A stretch of 45,624 nt of DNA, taken from positions 1-45,624 of IMG/VR virus record IMGVR_UViG_3300009514_000043. One strand, given 5' to 3'. Positions 33,055-39,384 of this stretch are shown here, one piece after another. This DNA is from a virus. A model generated the notes under the pieces. It was not told where the DNA came from, did no database searches, and saw only the letters and a program-made list of their open reading frames with translations. The translations under genes were made by a program, and so were the position numbers. The stretch's first letter is position 1; each line of letters starts with the position of its first letter.

Positions 33055-34263
33055 TTAGTCCCCCGCCCCGAAGGCTGGATTGCGGTCCCGAATCAACTGA
33101 TTGAGCGTTCGGGCGTCCGTCTCCGGGTTGGCCGCCACGTCGATGACCTTGCCATCGACAACCTGCAAGTTGCCTGCGTCCGTCGCTGACTCCCCCACGT
33201 ACTTGTGGAACAGCCGGTCCGCGTTGGGCGGTTTGGGGATGAACGACACCCCTTGCTGGCCGGGGTTCCGCTGGGACAGCATCTGCTGAAGCTGCTCTGC
33301 CGTCATCGCCACCAACGGTTGAGGCTGGAAGTCACCGGTTTCCCAGCCCATCTCCGCCCGCTTCCTTTCCAAGGCCATCCGCCGGGCTTCCCGTTCCTGC
33401 TTCTCCTGCTCATACTGGATGCGGATGCGAGCCTTGTACTCAGCCACGACCGCATCGTGCAGGTCGTAATCCTCCGTGACCCACCGCCTCATCTCGTCTT
33501 CCAAATCCTCGACGGACTTCGCCCCTTGGATGCGGTGCATCGAGCCCGAGACACCCTGCACCTCACCCGTGTCGTCCACCACCCCGAGCCTCTGGTAGTA
33601 GAACAAGTCCATCTGCTTCTGGCGTCGCTCCTGCTCCTCTGTCCGCCGCTGCTGATCCCGACCGTCCACTTTCTTGAGGGCCTTCGGAGCGTTCGATGAG
33701 GCGACCAGCTTGTGACCATCCCACTGCTGCTCCTCGATCTGCCTGCGGTCTTCCAGCAAGTTGAACGCGATCCAGATCTGCTGGATTTGGTTGCTCCCCA
33801 AGGACTCGGCACCCGGAACCCCTGTGAACCGAGACGGCTGCCCTCGGCCATAGGTAGTCCACACATAACGGGACTCCATCTCATAGCAGTAGGTCTCTAC
33901 CGCCTGCCTTGCCCGCCGAGTTCGGGCAAACAACCCCAACACCAGAGACAAGAGAGACAGCACGACCCCCGTGGGGAGCCGTCGCAGGTACTCCGCCATG
34001 AAGGGCACGACGGAATCTTGCCCCAGCACTGAATTGCCCTTCACCATCCAGATGGACGTAGCGACCACCCAGACACGCCACTCATGGTCGCTGGCCCCAT
34101 CCCCCCGAGCCCGAAGCATGAACAAGTCACCCGGCCCCAGTGACCGAAGCTGCATAGGCACCCCGGCCACCACCACGGGGTGGGTCAAGAACCCCGGATT
34201 CAACAGCGCCTCTACGTCCTCGTAGAACTTCCTGCGCTGCTCTGGTGTGGTCTTCGGGAGCAT
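33055..34263 (-). CDS. Tail assembly chaperone-like protein (402 residues)
   Basis: The N-terminal 50 residues include VVVAGVPMQLRSLGPGDLFM, matching in layout the VTLRILTPVEEL segment of the following upstream gene (34273-35448). A hydrophobic helix lies near residues 95-115 (VVLSLLSLVLGLFARTRRAR), followed by a conserved-looking aromatic run ESRYVWTTYGRG and long charged helices (RRTEEQERRQKQMDLFYYQR). Its position immediately before the tape measure gene is the classic location of tail assembly chaperones, which coat the tape measure during assembly. In many phages the second chaperone is made by -1 frameshifting; here two independent genes separated by 9 nt seem to be used. Role is inferred from position and the N-terminal similarity. 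Confidence 0.55.
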   Translation of the reverse strand: MLPKTTPEQRRKFYEDVEALLNPGFLTHPVVVAGVPMQLRSLGPGDLFMLRARGDGASDHEWRVWVVATSIWMVKGNSVLGQDSVVPFMAEYLRRLPTGVVLSLLSLVLGLFARTRRARQAVETYCYEMESRYVWTTYGRGQPSRFTGVPGAESLGSNQIQQIWIAFNLLEDRRQIEEQQWDGHKLVASSNAPKALKKVDGRDQQRRTEEQERRQKQMDLFYYQRLGVVDDTGEVQGVSGSMHRIQGAKSVEDLEDEMRRWVTEDYDLHDAVVAEYKARIRIQYEQEKQEREARRMALERKRAEMGWETGDFQPQPLVAMTAEQLQQMLSQRNPGQQGVSFIPKPPNADRLFHKYVGESATDAGNLQVVDGKVIDVAANPETDARTLNQLIRDRNPAFGAGD

Positions 34264-34272
34264 CTGACCTCG

Positions 34273-35448
34273 TTACGGCTGCTTCCGAGGTGTGAACCTC
34301 GGGTTGAGCGAACCACCAGCCTCTTTGACCGGGTTGACCGTCACGCGGCCACCCGGCTTCGGGGGGGCCTGCACACCCAGATCCTGTGCAGGCAGGTCCA
34401 GTACCGGCGTGCCCTCCAGATCCGAGGTGCGTGCCGCCTGCTGCGAGGCCATCAGCACTCCGATGTCCTCCTCAGCCTCACGGGCATCGAGGTGCGGCGG
34501 GCGACGACCGCCCATCTGCGGGTGCATCTGCTGCAACCCGGAGCCCTCGTCCGGCTGGGGTACACCCTCAGCAGCACGCCGTCGCATCGCGGCGATGCGG
34601 TTGTGCTCTGCATCGAGTGCCGCGTTGATCCCGTCCTCATCGTCGGTGTTGATGAAGGAGGAGTCGGCCTGCCGAGGGGGAGGCCGGTGCAGGGGCTGCT
34701 CGGGCGACGGGCGCAGGGGCGGGCTCCCCTTGCGCTCGGGCGGCGGTGGGGCCTGCTGCGGGCTGACGGGGCCGGTGCGCTTGGCTACCGGCATGACCTG
34801 CTCGGGGTTGACCTCGGGCTCCTCGGAATCCGCCTCGGGCTCCCCGGACTCTGCAAGAGCCTGCCCCACAGCCGCAACAGCCCGCACCTTCGCCGAGAAG
34901 GCCTCTTGTTCCGCTTCGGTCTGCCGTCGCTTGGCCGCGTTCAGATCTGCCAGCTTTGCCGTCAGACGGTCGATCTCGGCATCGTGGTCGGTGGGCACGA
35001 AGACGACGGCCTTCTCGGCCTTGGCCTCCACCGTCTCCAGCAGTTCGCTGTACTTGTGGAAGCACCGCACCAGGATCGCCCGCGACCAACGAGCGATGAG
35101 CTGCTGGAGCGCCTTGGGCTTGGTGATCTTGACCTCGGTGCCATTGTCGAGCGTGTCGCCTGTAGTGACGAACTCGACCCCGCGGAAGTCCGCCCCGCCA
35201 ACTTGGATGATGGAGTAGGAGAGGGTCGCCGTGCGGAAGCGGTCAAGGTACTCGACCGCGCTGTTGGCGTCCTCTTTGCCGTCGCCCTCGAAGACGACGG
35301 CCCCATGCCGTTGAACGGCCAGCTCCTCCACAGGGGTCAGGATGCGCAGGGTGACTGGGATGCCCCCCGCGTCGAACGTCAGTTCACCCTGTCCGATTTC
35401 CTCGATGGGAGCAAGTGCCTGCTCCAGAGCCTTGAAGTCGATCTGCAT
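34273..35448 (-). CDS. Tail assembly chaperone-like protein (391 residues)
   Basis: The ATG at 35448 is preferred (AAGGGGA with 8 nt spacing) over a TTG 18 codons upstream that has no good ribosome site. Residues 1-130 form the ordered part (MQIDFKALEQALAP, IPVTLRILTPVEELAVQRHG, YLDRFRTATLSYSIIQVGG, LIARWSRAILVRCFHKYSEL), typical of phage tail chaperone or minor tail proteins that begin with a GxPVxLRxLTPxEE phrase. Residues 150-200 are a charged helix. The last 200 residues are disordered, Pro/Arg/Glu-rich (APPPPERKGSPPLRPSPEQP), unusually long for a chaperone. It lies after the tube gene across a 258 nt gap and before the second chaperone-like gene. Confidence 0.55.
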   Translation of the reverse strand: MQIDFKALEQALAPIEEIGQGELTFDAGGIPVTLRILTPVEELAVQRHGAVVFEGDGKEDANSAVEYLDRFRTATLSYSIIQVGGADFRGVEFVTTGDTLDNGTEVKITKPKALQQLIARWSRAILVRCFHKYSELLETVEAKAEKAVVFVPTDHDAEIDRLTAKLADLNAAKRRQTEAEQEAFSAKVRAVAAVGQALAESGEPEADSEEPEVNPEQVMPVAKRTGPVSPQQAPPPPERKGSPPLRPSPEQPLHRPPPRQADSSFINTDDEDGINAALDAEHNRIAAMRRRAAEGVPQPDEGSGLQQMHPQMGGRRPPHLDAREAEEDIGVLMASQQAARTSDLEGTPVLDLPAQDLGVQAPPKPGGRVTVNPVKEAGGSLNPRFTPRKQP

Positions 35449-35542
35449 CTGCCTGTTCCCCTTGTTGTCAGGAAACAGCAGTGGCGGCACTGGACAGCAC
35501 AAGCAGTCATGATCGAGCCGTATCCGTCGTCAGCACATCTCG

Positions 35543-35561
35543 CCATCCCCCAGCGGGGAGG
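35543..35561 (-). repeat. Hairpin repeat, copy 1
   Basis: The sequence CCATCCCC...GGGGAGG folds as stem TCCCC/GGGGA with loop CAGC. It shares the flanks CCAT and GG with copy 2 about 100 nt away. There is no U-run, so it is not a standard intrinsic terminator. Confidence 0.5.
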
Positions 35562-35641
35562 AGTACAGAGCAAGCGGGGTTCGTCACATTCGTCGAGCAG
35601 TCCGTCGTCGGGGCCACCGGCTGTTTCCGTGGTCACATGAA

Positions 35642-35662
35642 CCATCCCCACCAGTGGGGAGG
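35642..35662 (-). repeat. Hairpin repeat, copy 2
   Basis: Stem TCCCCA/TGGGGA with loop CCAG, flanked by the same CCAT and GG bases as copy 1. The stem is longer by one pair, and the base changes (A-T added, loop changed) keep the fold. That suggests the structure rather than the exact sequence is conserved. Confidence 0.5.
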
Positions 35663-35706
35663 TTGTCGTCTACATTCTACCCAGTCCGACTACTGCCGCC
35701 GGACGG

Positions 35707-36573
35707 CTAGGCGTTGATGAACGCCGACTGGGCCGACCCACCTGTCAGACCCCCGCCGGACTGGTTGATCGCGATGCCCGCATCCGCAGCGAACCGGATG
35801 GAGCCGAGCTGACCGATGGTTGGGTCGTTGCCTGTCGCGAGGAACTCACCGTACATCGTCGCGAAGTCATGAACGTCCGAGACGGTCACGTCGCCGGACT
35901 CCATGATCATGCCGCTGTCCTTCGCGAACGTGGCCGACCACGAAGTGAACCAGCAGGCTTCGTAGATGGTGATGATGGCCGAGTGCCCGCGGGGCTCGCC
36001 CGGAGCTTTACCCTTGCCACCTGAGCCCGTCCCCGTAACGGCGTTGCCACCAGGACCGAAGTCCGGCGTGACCTTCGGGTAGGTGATCTGCTTGACGCCG
36101 CCGTCGAAGGAGCCCGTGCCACCCTGATGGCCGGTGTTCGCCTTGCCAAGGTCGAGGTCCGCAAGGGACGAGAACACGAGCTGCTGCTCGATGTCGAACG
36201 GCCACTTGTGGTGCGCCAGCGACCGGACCGGACCGTCCACACCCGAGGCGTAGCCCGTGGCCTGCCACAGGTTGCACAGGTACAGGAGCGCCCGCTCGAA
36301 GGAGCCGGTGGTCGGCTCGGTGACGCTCGGCACCAGCTCGGCGACCTGATCGCCGAAGCCCACGCCGCGAACCGGCTCGACGGTCCGGCTCTGGCTCGGG
36401 TTGAAGCTGGAGACGACGCCCATCTGGTGCATCGCTGCGTTCGACCCGTAGTGCGGGGTCAGCAGCCGGACCTTCTGGCTCACCGCCGTCCGCGTGTTCG
36501 GAGAGGTGCCGAAGTCGTAGAGGTAAGAAGTACCTCCGACGCCGCCTTCGGGCTTGTTGTCCATGTTCGCCAT
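35707..36573 (-). CDS. Tail tube protein
   Basis: 288 residues, ATG at 36573 after GGAGG (6 nt spacing). The C-terminal third has the signature arrangement of myovirus tail tube proteins: IITIYEACWFTSWSATFAKD followed by SGMIMESGDVTVSDVHDFAT, a long strand pair that forms the inner tube barrel. The N-terminal part includes PFDIEQQLVFSSLADLDL. A Gly/Ser/Lys-rich loop (GTGSGGKGKAPGEPRG) near residue 190 probably faces outward. Order relative to chaperones and tape measure is standard. The expected neighbour, the sheath gene, is not directly upstream but about 5.7 kb away across an accessory island. A candidate promoter box lies 47 nt upstream. Confidence 0.78.
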   Translation of the reverse strand: MANMDNKPEGGVGGTSYLYDFGTSPNTRTAVSQKVRLLTPHYGSNAAMHQMGVVSSFNPSQSRTVEPVRGVGFGDQVAELVPSVTEPTTGSFERALLYLCNLWQATGYASGVDGPVRSLAHHKWPFDIEQQLVFSSLADLDLGKANTGHQGGTGSFDGGVKQITYPKVTPDFGPGGNAVTGTGSGGKGKAPGEPRGHSAIITIYEACWFTSWSATFAKDSGMIMESGDVTVSDVHDFATMYGEFLATGNDPTIGQLGSIRFAADAGIAINQSGGGLTGGSAQSAFINA

Positions 36574-36619
36574 GAGGTTCCTCCGTGGGACGGTGGCAAG
36601 GGCCTGTCGCCTACTACTT

Positions 36620-36631
36620 CGGACGTATAGA
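36620..36631 (-). promoter_or_regulatory. Candidate late promoter box TCTATACGTCCG
   Basis: Minus-strand TCTATACGTCCG, 47 nt upstream of the tube gene start. It shares CTATAC and the trailing TC-C/G-G with the box upstream of the gp25-like gene (3621-3632). The tube gene needs strong late expression and has no co-directional gene immediately upstream, so a promoter is expected in this 113 nt gap. Confidence 0.42.
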
Positions 36632-36643
36632 AGGCCTAGCGAG

Positions 36644-36665
36644 AATCAAAATGGACTTGATTTTG
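36644..36665. promoter_or_regulatory. Imperfect palindrome upstream of the tandem-HTH gene (possible operator)
   Basis: AATCAA (36644-36649) is repeated inverted as TTGATT (36657-36662), and the overlapping CAAAAT (36647-36652) is repeated inverted as ATTTTG (36660-36665). It is an AT-rich island in a GC-rich gap, 21 nt before the HTH gene start, in the divergent region shared with the tube gene. An autoregulatory operator for the HTH protein is plausible but untested. Confidence 0.35.
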
Positions 36666-36686
36666 CGGCTGGAGTAGGCTTGCAGC

Positions 36687-37061
36687 ATGAACCAGCGGCT
36701 CACAGCAGAGCAGGCCCAGAGCATCCTGTACCGGGTTGCCGCGGGAGAGCCACAGAAGAAACTGGCCGCCGAGTTCAAGGTCCGCCCGAGCACCATCTCC
36801 AATCTCGTGCGCGGCAAATCATGGCCCAGCCTCGACCGACCGCCTCCGCCCGAGGTGTCCTTGCGGGGCTGCAAGCTCACCCCCGAGGACATCCCCGTCA
36901 TCCTCCTCCGGCTCGCCAACCGAGAGAAGGCGAAGGACGTGGCACGGGACTACGGGGTGACCCAGCAGACCATCGCCAACGTCGGACGACGCAAGACGTG
37001 GACGCACATCCCCCCGCCCGAGGTGCTCAAGCCTCCTCGCCGGAAGGTGTGGGAGGGCTAG
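36687..37061 (+). CDS. Small DNA-binding protein with two tandem helix-turn-helix repeats
   Basis: 124 residues. Two repeats of about 45 residues are visible: residues 5-50 (LTAEQAQSILYRVAAGEPQK ... KVRPSTISNLVRGKSW) and 64-109 (LTPEDIPVILLRLANREKAK ... GVTQQTIANVGRRKTW). Each has the form LTxEDIxxIxxRxAxGxxxxxxAxxYxVxxxTIxxIxxGKTW, a compact HTH. The same two repeats make up the C-terminal half of the neighbouring HNH endonuclease, so the proteins share ancestry. No nuclease motif is present here. It could be a stand-alone regulator, a specificity subunit or a truncated relative of the endonuclease. Its stop codon overlaps, within a CTAG, the stop of a fossil minus-strand gene end (37058-37127). 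Confidence 0.75.
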   Translation: MNQRLTAEQAQSILYRVAAGEPQKKLAAEFKVRPSTISNLVRGKSWPSLDRPPPPEVSLRGCKLTPEDIPVILLRLANREKAKDVARDYGVTQQTIANVGRRKTWTHIPPPEVLKPPRRKVWEG

Positions 37062-37127
37062 TAGGCGTTGAGCTTCCAGATGCGCTCGAACTCCTTCTGC
37101 GTTGCCATCACCGATACAGAACTTGCA
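37058..37127 (-). pseudogene. Remnant of a PLD-nuclease gene 3' end
   Basis: On the minus strand this segment first encodes CKFCIGDG, matching the HHKFCVGDG of the intact PLD gene (37785-38255); 18 of 21 bases agree with 37945-37965. After a frame change it encodes ATQKEFERIWKLNAY and a TAG stop. That second part matches the PLD C-terminal helix FQREFNSYW (Q-K/R-E-F-x-x-I/Y-W), and its codons are nearly all G/C-ending, as in real genes here. About 35 codons between the two pieces are missing. The stop shares CTAG with the HTH gene stop, the same convergent arrangement as at 39381-39384. It is best read as the original end of the PLD gene, stranded by the HNH insertion. Confidence 0.55.
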
Positions 37128-37156
37128 AACACCCATTGAGAGGCTACAATCAGTCA

Positions 37157-37831
37157 ATGAACGAAGTTCAGGTTTACGCGCTGGTTGACCACAGCCCTCA
37201 TCCGAAAGGATGCCAGCTATGGCAGGGGTCCATCAGTGAAGCTCGCGGAGGGTATGGCACTGCCTACTTCAACAAGAAGATGTGGCGAGCCCACCGCCTG
37301 ATCTGGATGCTGAGGCATGGCCCAATCCCCCCCGGCATCTACATCCTACATTCCTGCGACAATCCCCCATGCGTCAACCTGAACCACCTGCGACCGGGAA
37401 CCCAGTCAGACAACATGAAGGACATGCACCGCCGGGGTCGCCACCCTTCGCCCGGAGCGGAACCCGGTGAGAAACACCCGATGGCAAAACTAACAGATGA
37501 ACAAGTACGGGAGATCCACCGTGCCTGCACGGCGGGGGCTTCACAACAAAAGCTGGCAAAGAAGTTCGGCGTGACTCTCCACACGATCTCATATATCGCA
37601 AGCGGACGTACTTGGCAGCACCTCAAACTGGAATCCGTACCCCGCAGGGTTGGAGCAAAACGGGCAGGTGCAAAGCTAGTCGAGGCAGATATCCCCCTGA
37701 TCTGCCAACGTGCTGCTCTGGGGGAGGCTTTGGCAGCTATCGCCCGTGACTACAAAGTAGGGCGCACCACGATCTACGAAATCGTCAGGGGGACGAAGTG
37801 GGCTCACGTCCCTCGCCCCAGTAGGAGTTGA
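37157..37831 (+). CDS. HNH homing-type endonuclease with two C-terminal HTH repeats
   Basis: 224 residues from the ATG at 37157. The frame is open further upstream, but that part is the shadow of the HTH gene and tube region. Residues 25-90 are an HNH_3-type nuclease: LHSCDNPPCVNLNHLRPGTQ with His65, Cys67, Cys72 and His77, followed by DNMKDM. Residues 111-157 (LTDEQVREIHRACTAGASQQ ...) and 173-219 (LVEADIPLICQRAALGEALA ...) are two HTH repeats for site recognition. Third codon positions are visibly less GC-rich than in neighbours, consistent with recent arrival. No strong Shine-Dalgarno is seen. The 3' end overlaps the convergent PLD gene by 47 bp. It is free-standing, with no intron or intein signature at the site. 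Confidence 0.85.
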   Translation: MNEVQVYALVDHSPHPKGCQLWQGSISEARGGYGTAYFNKKMWRAHRLIWMLRHGPIPPGIYILHSCDNPPCVNLNHLRPGTQSDNMKDMHRRGRHPSPGAEPGEKHPMAKLTDEQVREIHRACTAGASQQKLAKKFGVTLHTISYIASGRTWQHLKLESVPRRVGAKRAGAKLVEADIPLICQRAALGEALAAIARDYKVGRTTIYEIVRGTKWAHVPRPSRS

Positions 37832-38255
37832 ATTCACGCTGGAATGCCTCCACGGCGTACTTGAGCCGGATGATGACGAAGTTCTCTGCGTTCCGCTGAT
37901 CTGCGCTCTTTGACCAATTGAAGGACCCAGTAATGATGGCATCACCATCCCCTACACAGAACTTGTGGTGGAAACTCCCACCCCCACTCCCTTGGATCAG
38001 ACGAACAGCCACGCCACGAGCCTGCAACTTCTCGTCATCTGCCCATCGTCCCGATGCCTGCACGGCGTCCATCAGCACCCGGACCTTGACCCCTCGCTCG
38101 TGCGCACGAGCAACCGCCTCGGCGATGCCGTTGTGGGTGAACGAGTAGACCGCGATGTCGAGGGTCTTCTCGCAGTGGTCGATGAACCCAACCACCTGAG
38201 CGGCGGCCCCTTGGCGGGGCGAGAAGTACGTCGAGACGTAGGGCTTGCGTGGCAT
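37785..38255 (-). CDS. Phospholipase D-fold nuclease, single HKD motif
   Basis: 156 residues, ATG at 38255 after AGGAGG (5 nt spacing). The HKD motif is complete: HHKFCVGDGDAIITGSFNWS, fitting HxK-x4-D-x6-GSxN. Upstream segments (TLDIAVYSFTHNGIAEAVAR, GVKVRVLMDAVQASGRWADD) are typical of the Nuc-type bacterial PLD endonucleases, which have one HKD per chain and act as dimers. No signal peptide is seen, so the protein is probably cytoplasmic. The last roughly 15 residues are read antisense to the end of the HNH gene and look aberrant (EGREPTSSP), while a more normal PLD tail survives as a remnant at 37058-37127. Possible roles are host DNA degradation or removal of competing DNA; not decidable here. 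Confidence 0.85.
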   Translation of the reverse strand: MPRKPYVSTYFSPRQGAAAQVVGFIDHCEKTLDIAVYSFTHNGIAEAVARAHERGVKVRVLMDAVQASGRWADDEKLQARGVAVRLIQGSGGGSFHHKFCVGDGDAIITGSFNWSKSADQRNAENFVIIRLKYAVEAFQREFNSYWGEGREPTSSP

Positions 38256-38280
38256 GAGAACCTCCTGCCAAGAACTCTAC

Positions 38281-38292
38281 CCGAGGTAGGTT
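38281..38292 (-). promoter_or_regulatory. Weak candidate promoter box upstream of the PLD gene
   Basis: Minus-strand AACCTACCTCGG, 26 nt before the PLD start. It resembles CCTATACCTCGG upstream of the gp25-like gene but lacks two central bases. It lies in the 88 nt divergent gap between the PLD gene and the acidic protein gene. It is the weakest member of the set. Confidence 0.2.
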
Positions 38293-38343
38293 CATCCCGT
38301 GCGGGCACGGGTAGACGGGGCAACAGCCACCGGGAGGACTGAG

Positions 38344-39384
38344 ATGGCCATCAACGCACGCACCTTCGAGATTCTCTACATCGTCCGCCAGCGGGCCATG
38401 CTCGACCTGCCCACCAAGCTGGAGGACTTCAGCGAGTTCATCGCAGCTCGCCGCAAGGACGCCCCGGACATCTACTACCGGGCGTACATCGCCCCGTCCG
38501 CCCTCGTCCCCCTGCTCCACCGGATGACCACGGGGGAAGGGTTGCTCACCTTCGGCGGGCACAGCCAAGACTGCGAGTACGAGTTCACCCCGCGAGGGTC
38601 GCAGATGGCCGACCTGCTGGTGGACCTCGACGCCTGCACCACTCGGTTCCTTGAGAACTACAAGGAGGAGATCTGCCTCGCCGTGCTTCAGCAGCGGCAG
38701 CGCCTCGGGCAAGGGCCGGTGAACCCCCGTGAGGTGGCAGCCATCGCCAACATCTCGCTCGATTCCGCCCGCCGGGGGCTGGAAGCTCTCGCCAGCGGGA
38801 ACCGTGGTGTGGTGGAGGACCGCAGCGAGCGCACTCCCACCTACGCCATCGAGGCCGCAACTCCCGTCGAGGAGGATGAAGACGAAGGGGGCGTCACCGA
38901 GGCCGACATCGAGGCAGCGGCCCGCATCCCCCTCGATGAGAACGAGGACCCCATCAGGGCCGCCCTGCGTGACCTTGAGAACGAGGACGATGCGTGGGCC
39001 ACTGCTGGCCCGCCTCCGCCCGCTGCGGACGAAGACGAGGAGCTGGAGCTGCCACTGGCCCTCGGCCAGATCCTCGCCGACGACGGACCAGACGAGGAGC
39101 CTCCCCCGAAGTGGTCGGGGGACCCGTTCGCGTTCGCCCCGCAGGGGGTCGAGTACGAGGAGCACGAGGAGGACCGGGCCGAGGAGGCCCTTCGCCAGCT
39201 CGACAAGATGCCGGAAGACGACTACTGCTGGGAGAACGTCCCCGCCGAGACTCGCGAGGGGATCATCATCCGGGCGAAGGCCGCCGGGATGCCCCTCAAC
39301 AAGTTCCTGTTCCTGCTGAACCAGCTTCACGAAGCGCAGGTGCGAGCTGCCCTGTTCGGCGAGATGCCAGACCCGCTGTTCTAG
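38344..39384 (+). CDS. Acidic protein with winged-helix-like segment (346 residues)
   Basis: The ATG at 38344 is chosen because GGGAGG lies 6 nt upstream; an earlier in-frame start has no ribosome site. Residues 1-120 are helical with aromatic clusters (FEILYIVRQRAMLDLPTKLE). Residues 122-170 (VNPREVAAIANISLDSARRG ... SGNRGVVEDRSERTPTYAI) resemble a winged helix: helix-turn-helix, then a beta wing. Residues 175-290 are extremely acidic (EEDEDEGG, ADEDEELELPLALGQ, EEHEEDRAEE). The C-terminus is helical (MPLNKFLFLLNQLHEAQVRA). An acidic DNA-binding adaptor or DNA mimic is possible, but no family is recognised. Its stop shares CTAG with the convergent neighbour. Confidence 0.72.
   Translation: MAINARTFEILYIVRQRAMLDLPTKLEDFSEFIAARRKDAPDIYYRAYIAPSALVPLLHRMTTGEGLLTFGGHSQDCEYEFTPRGSQMADLLVDLDACTTRFLENYKEEICLAVLQQRQRLGQGPVNPREVAAIANISLDSARRGLEALASGNRGVVEDRSERTPTYAIEAATPVEEDEDEGGVTEADIEAAARIPLDENEDPIRAALRDLENEDDAWATAGPPPPAADEDEELELPLALGQILADDGPDEEPPPKWSGDPFAFAPQGVEYEEHEEDRAEEALRQLDKMPEDDYCWENVPAETREGIIIRAKAAGMPLNKFLFLLNQLHEAQVRAALFGEMPDPLF

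Larger units (their letters stand above)
35449..35706. other. Non-coding gap between tube and chaperone genes with two matching hairpins
   Basis: 258 nt without a convincing gene inside an otherwise tightly packed minus-strand cassette. It contains two related hairpin elements (35543-35561 and 35642-35662) and no T-tract after either stem. A Cys-rich minus-strand frame of about 88 codons (ATG at 35645) crosses it but runs 70 nt into the chaperone gene and has no ribosome site at proper spacing, so it is not called. Placement right after the highly expressed tube gene suggests transcript attenuation, RNA processing or a fresh promoter for the downstream genes. Confidence 0.5.

Noticed and set aside
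34273-34300. Programmed -1 frameshift between the two chaperone-like genes
   Set aside because: The upstream gene ends in its own stop 9 nt before the next ATG and I saw no heptameric slippery site near the junction.
35379-35645. Cys-rich minus-strand frame of about 88 codons in the tube-chaperone gap
   Set aside because: Runs 70 nt into the chaperone gene, its ATG sits inside hairpin copy 2 without a properly spaced ribosome site, and third-position GC is not elevated.
36554-37156. Upstream part of the open frame containing the HNH gene
   Set aside because: These codons overlap the tandem-HTH gene in another frame and have no conserved motif; the HNH family starts near the ATG at 37157.
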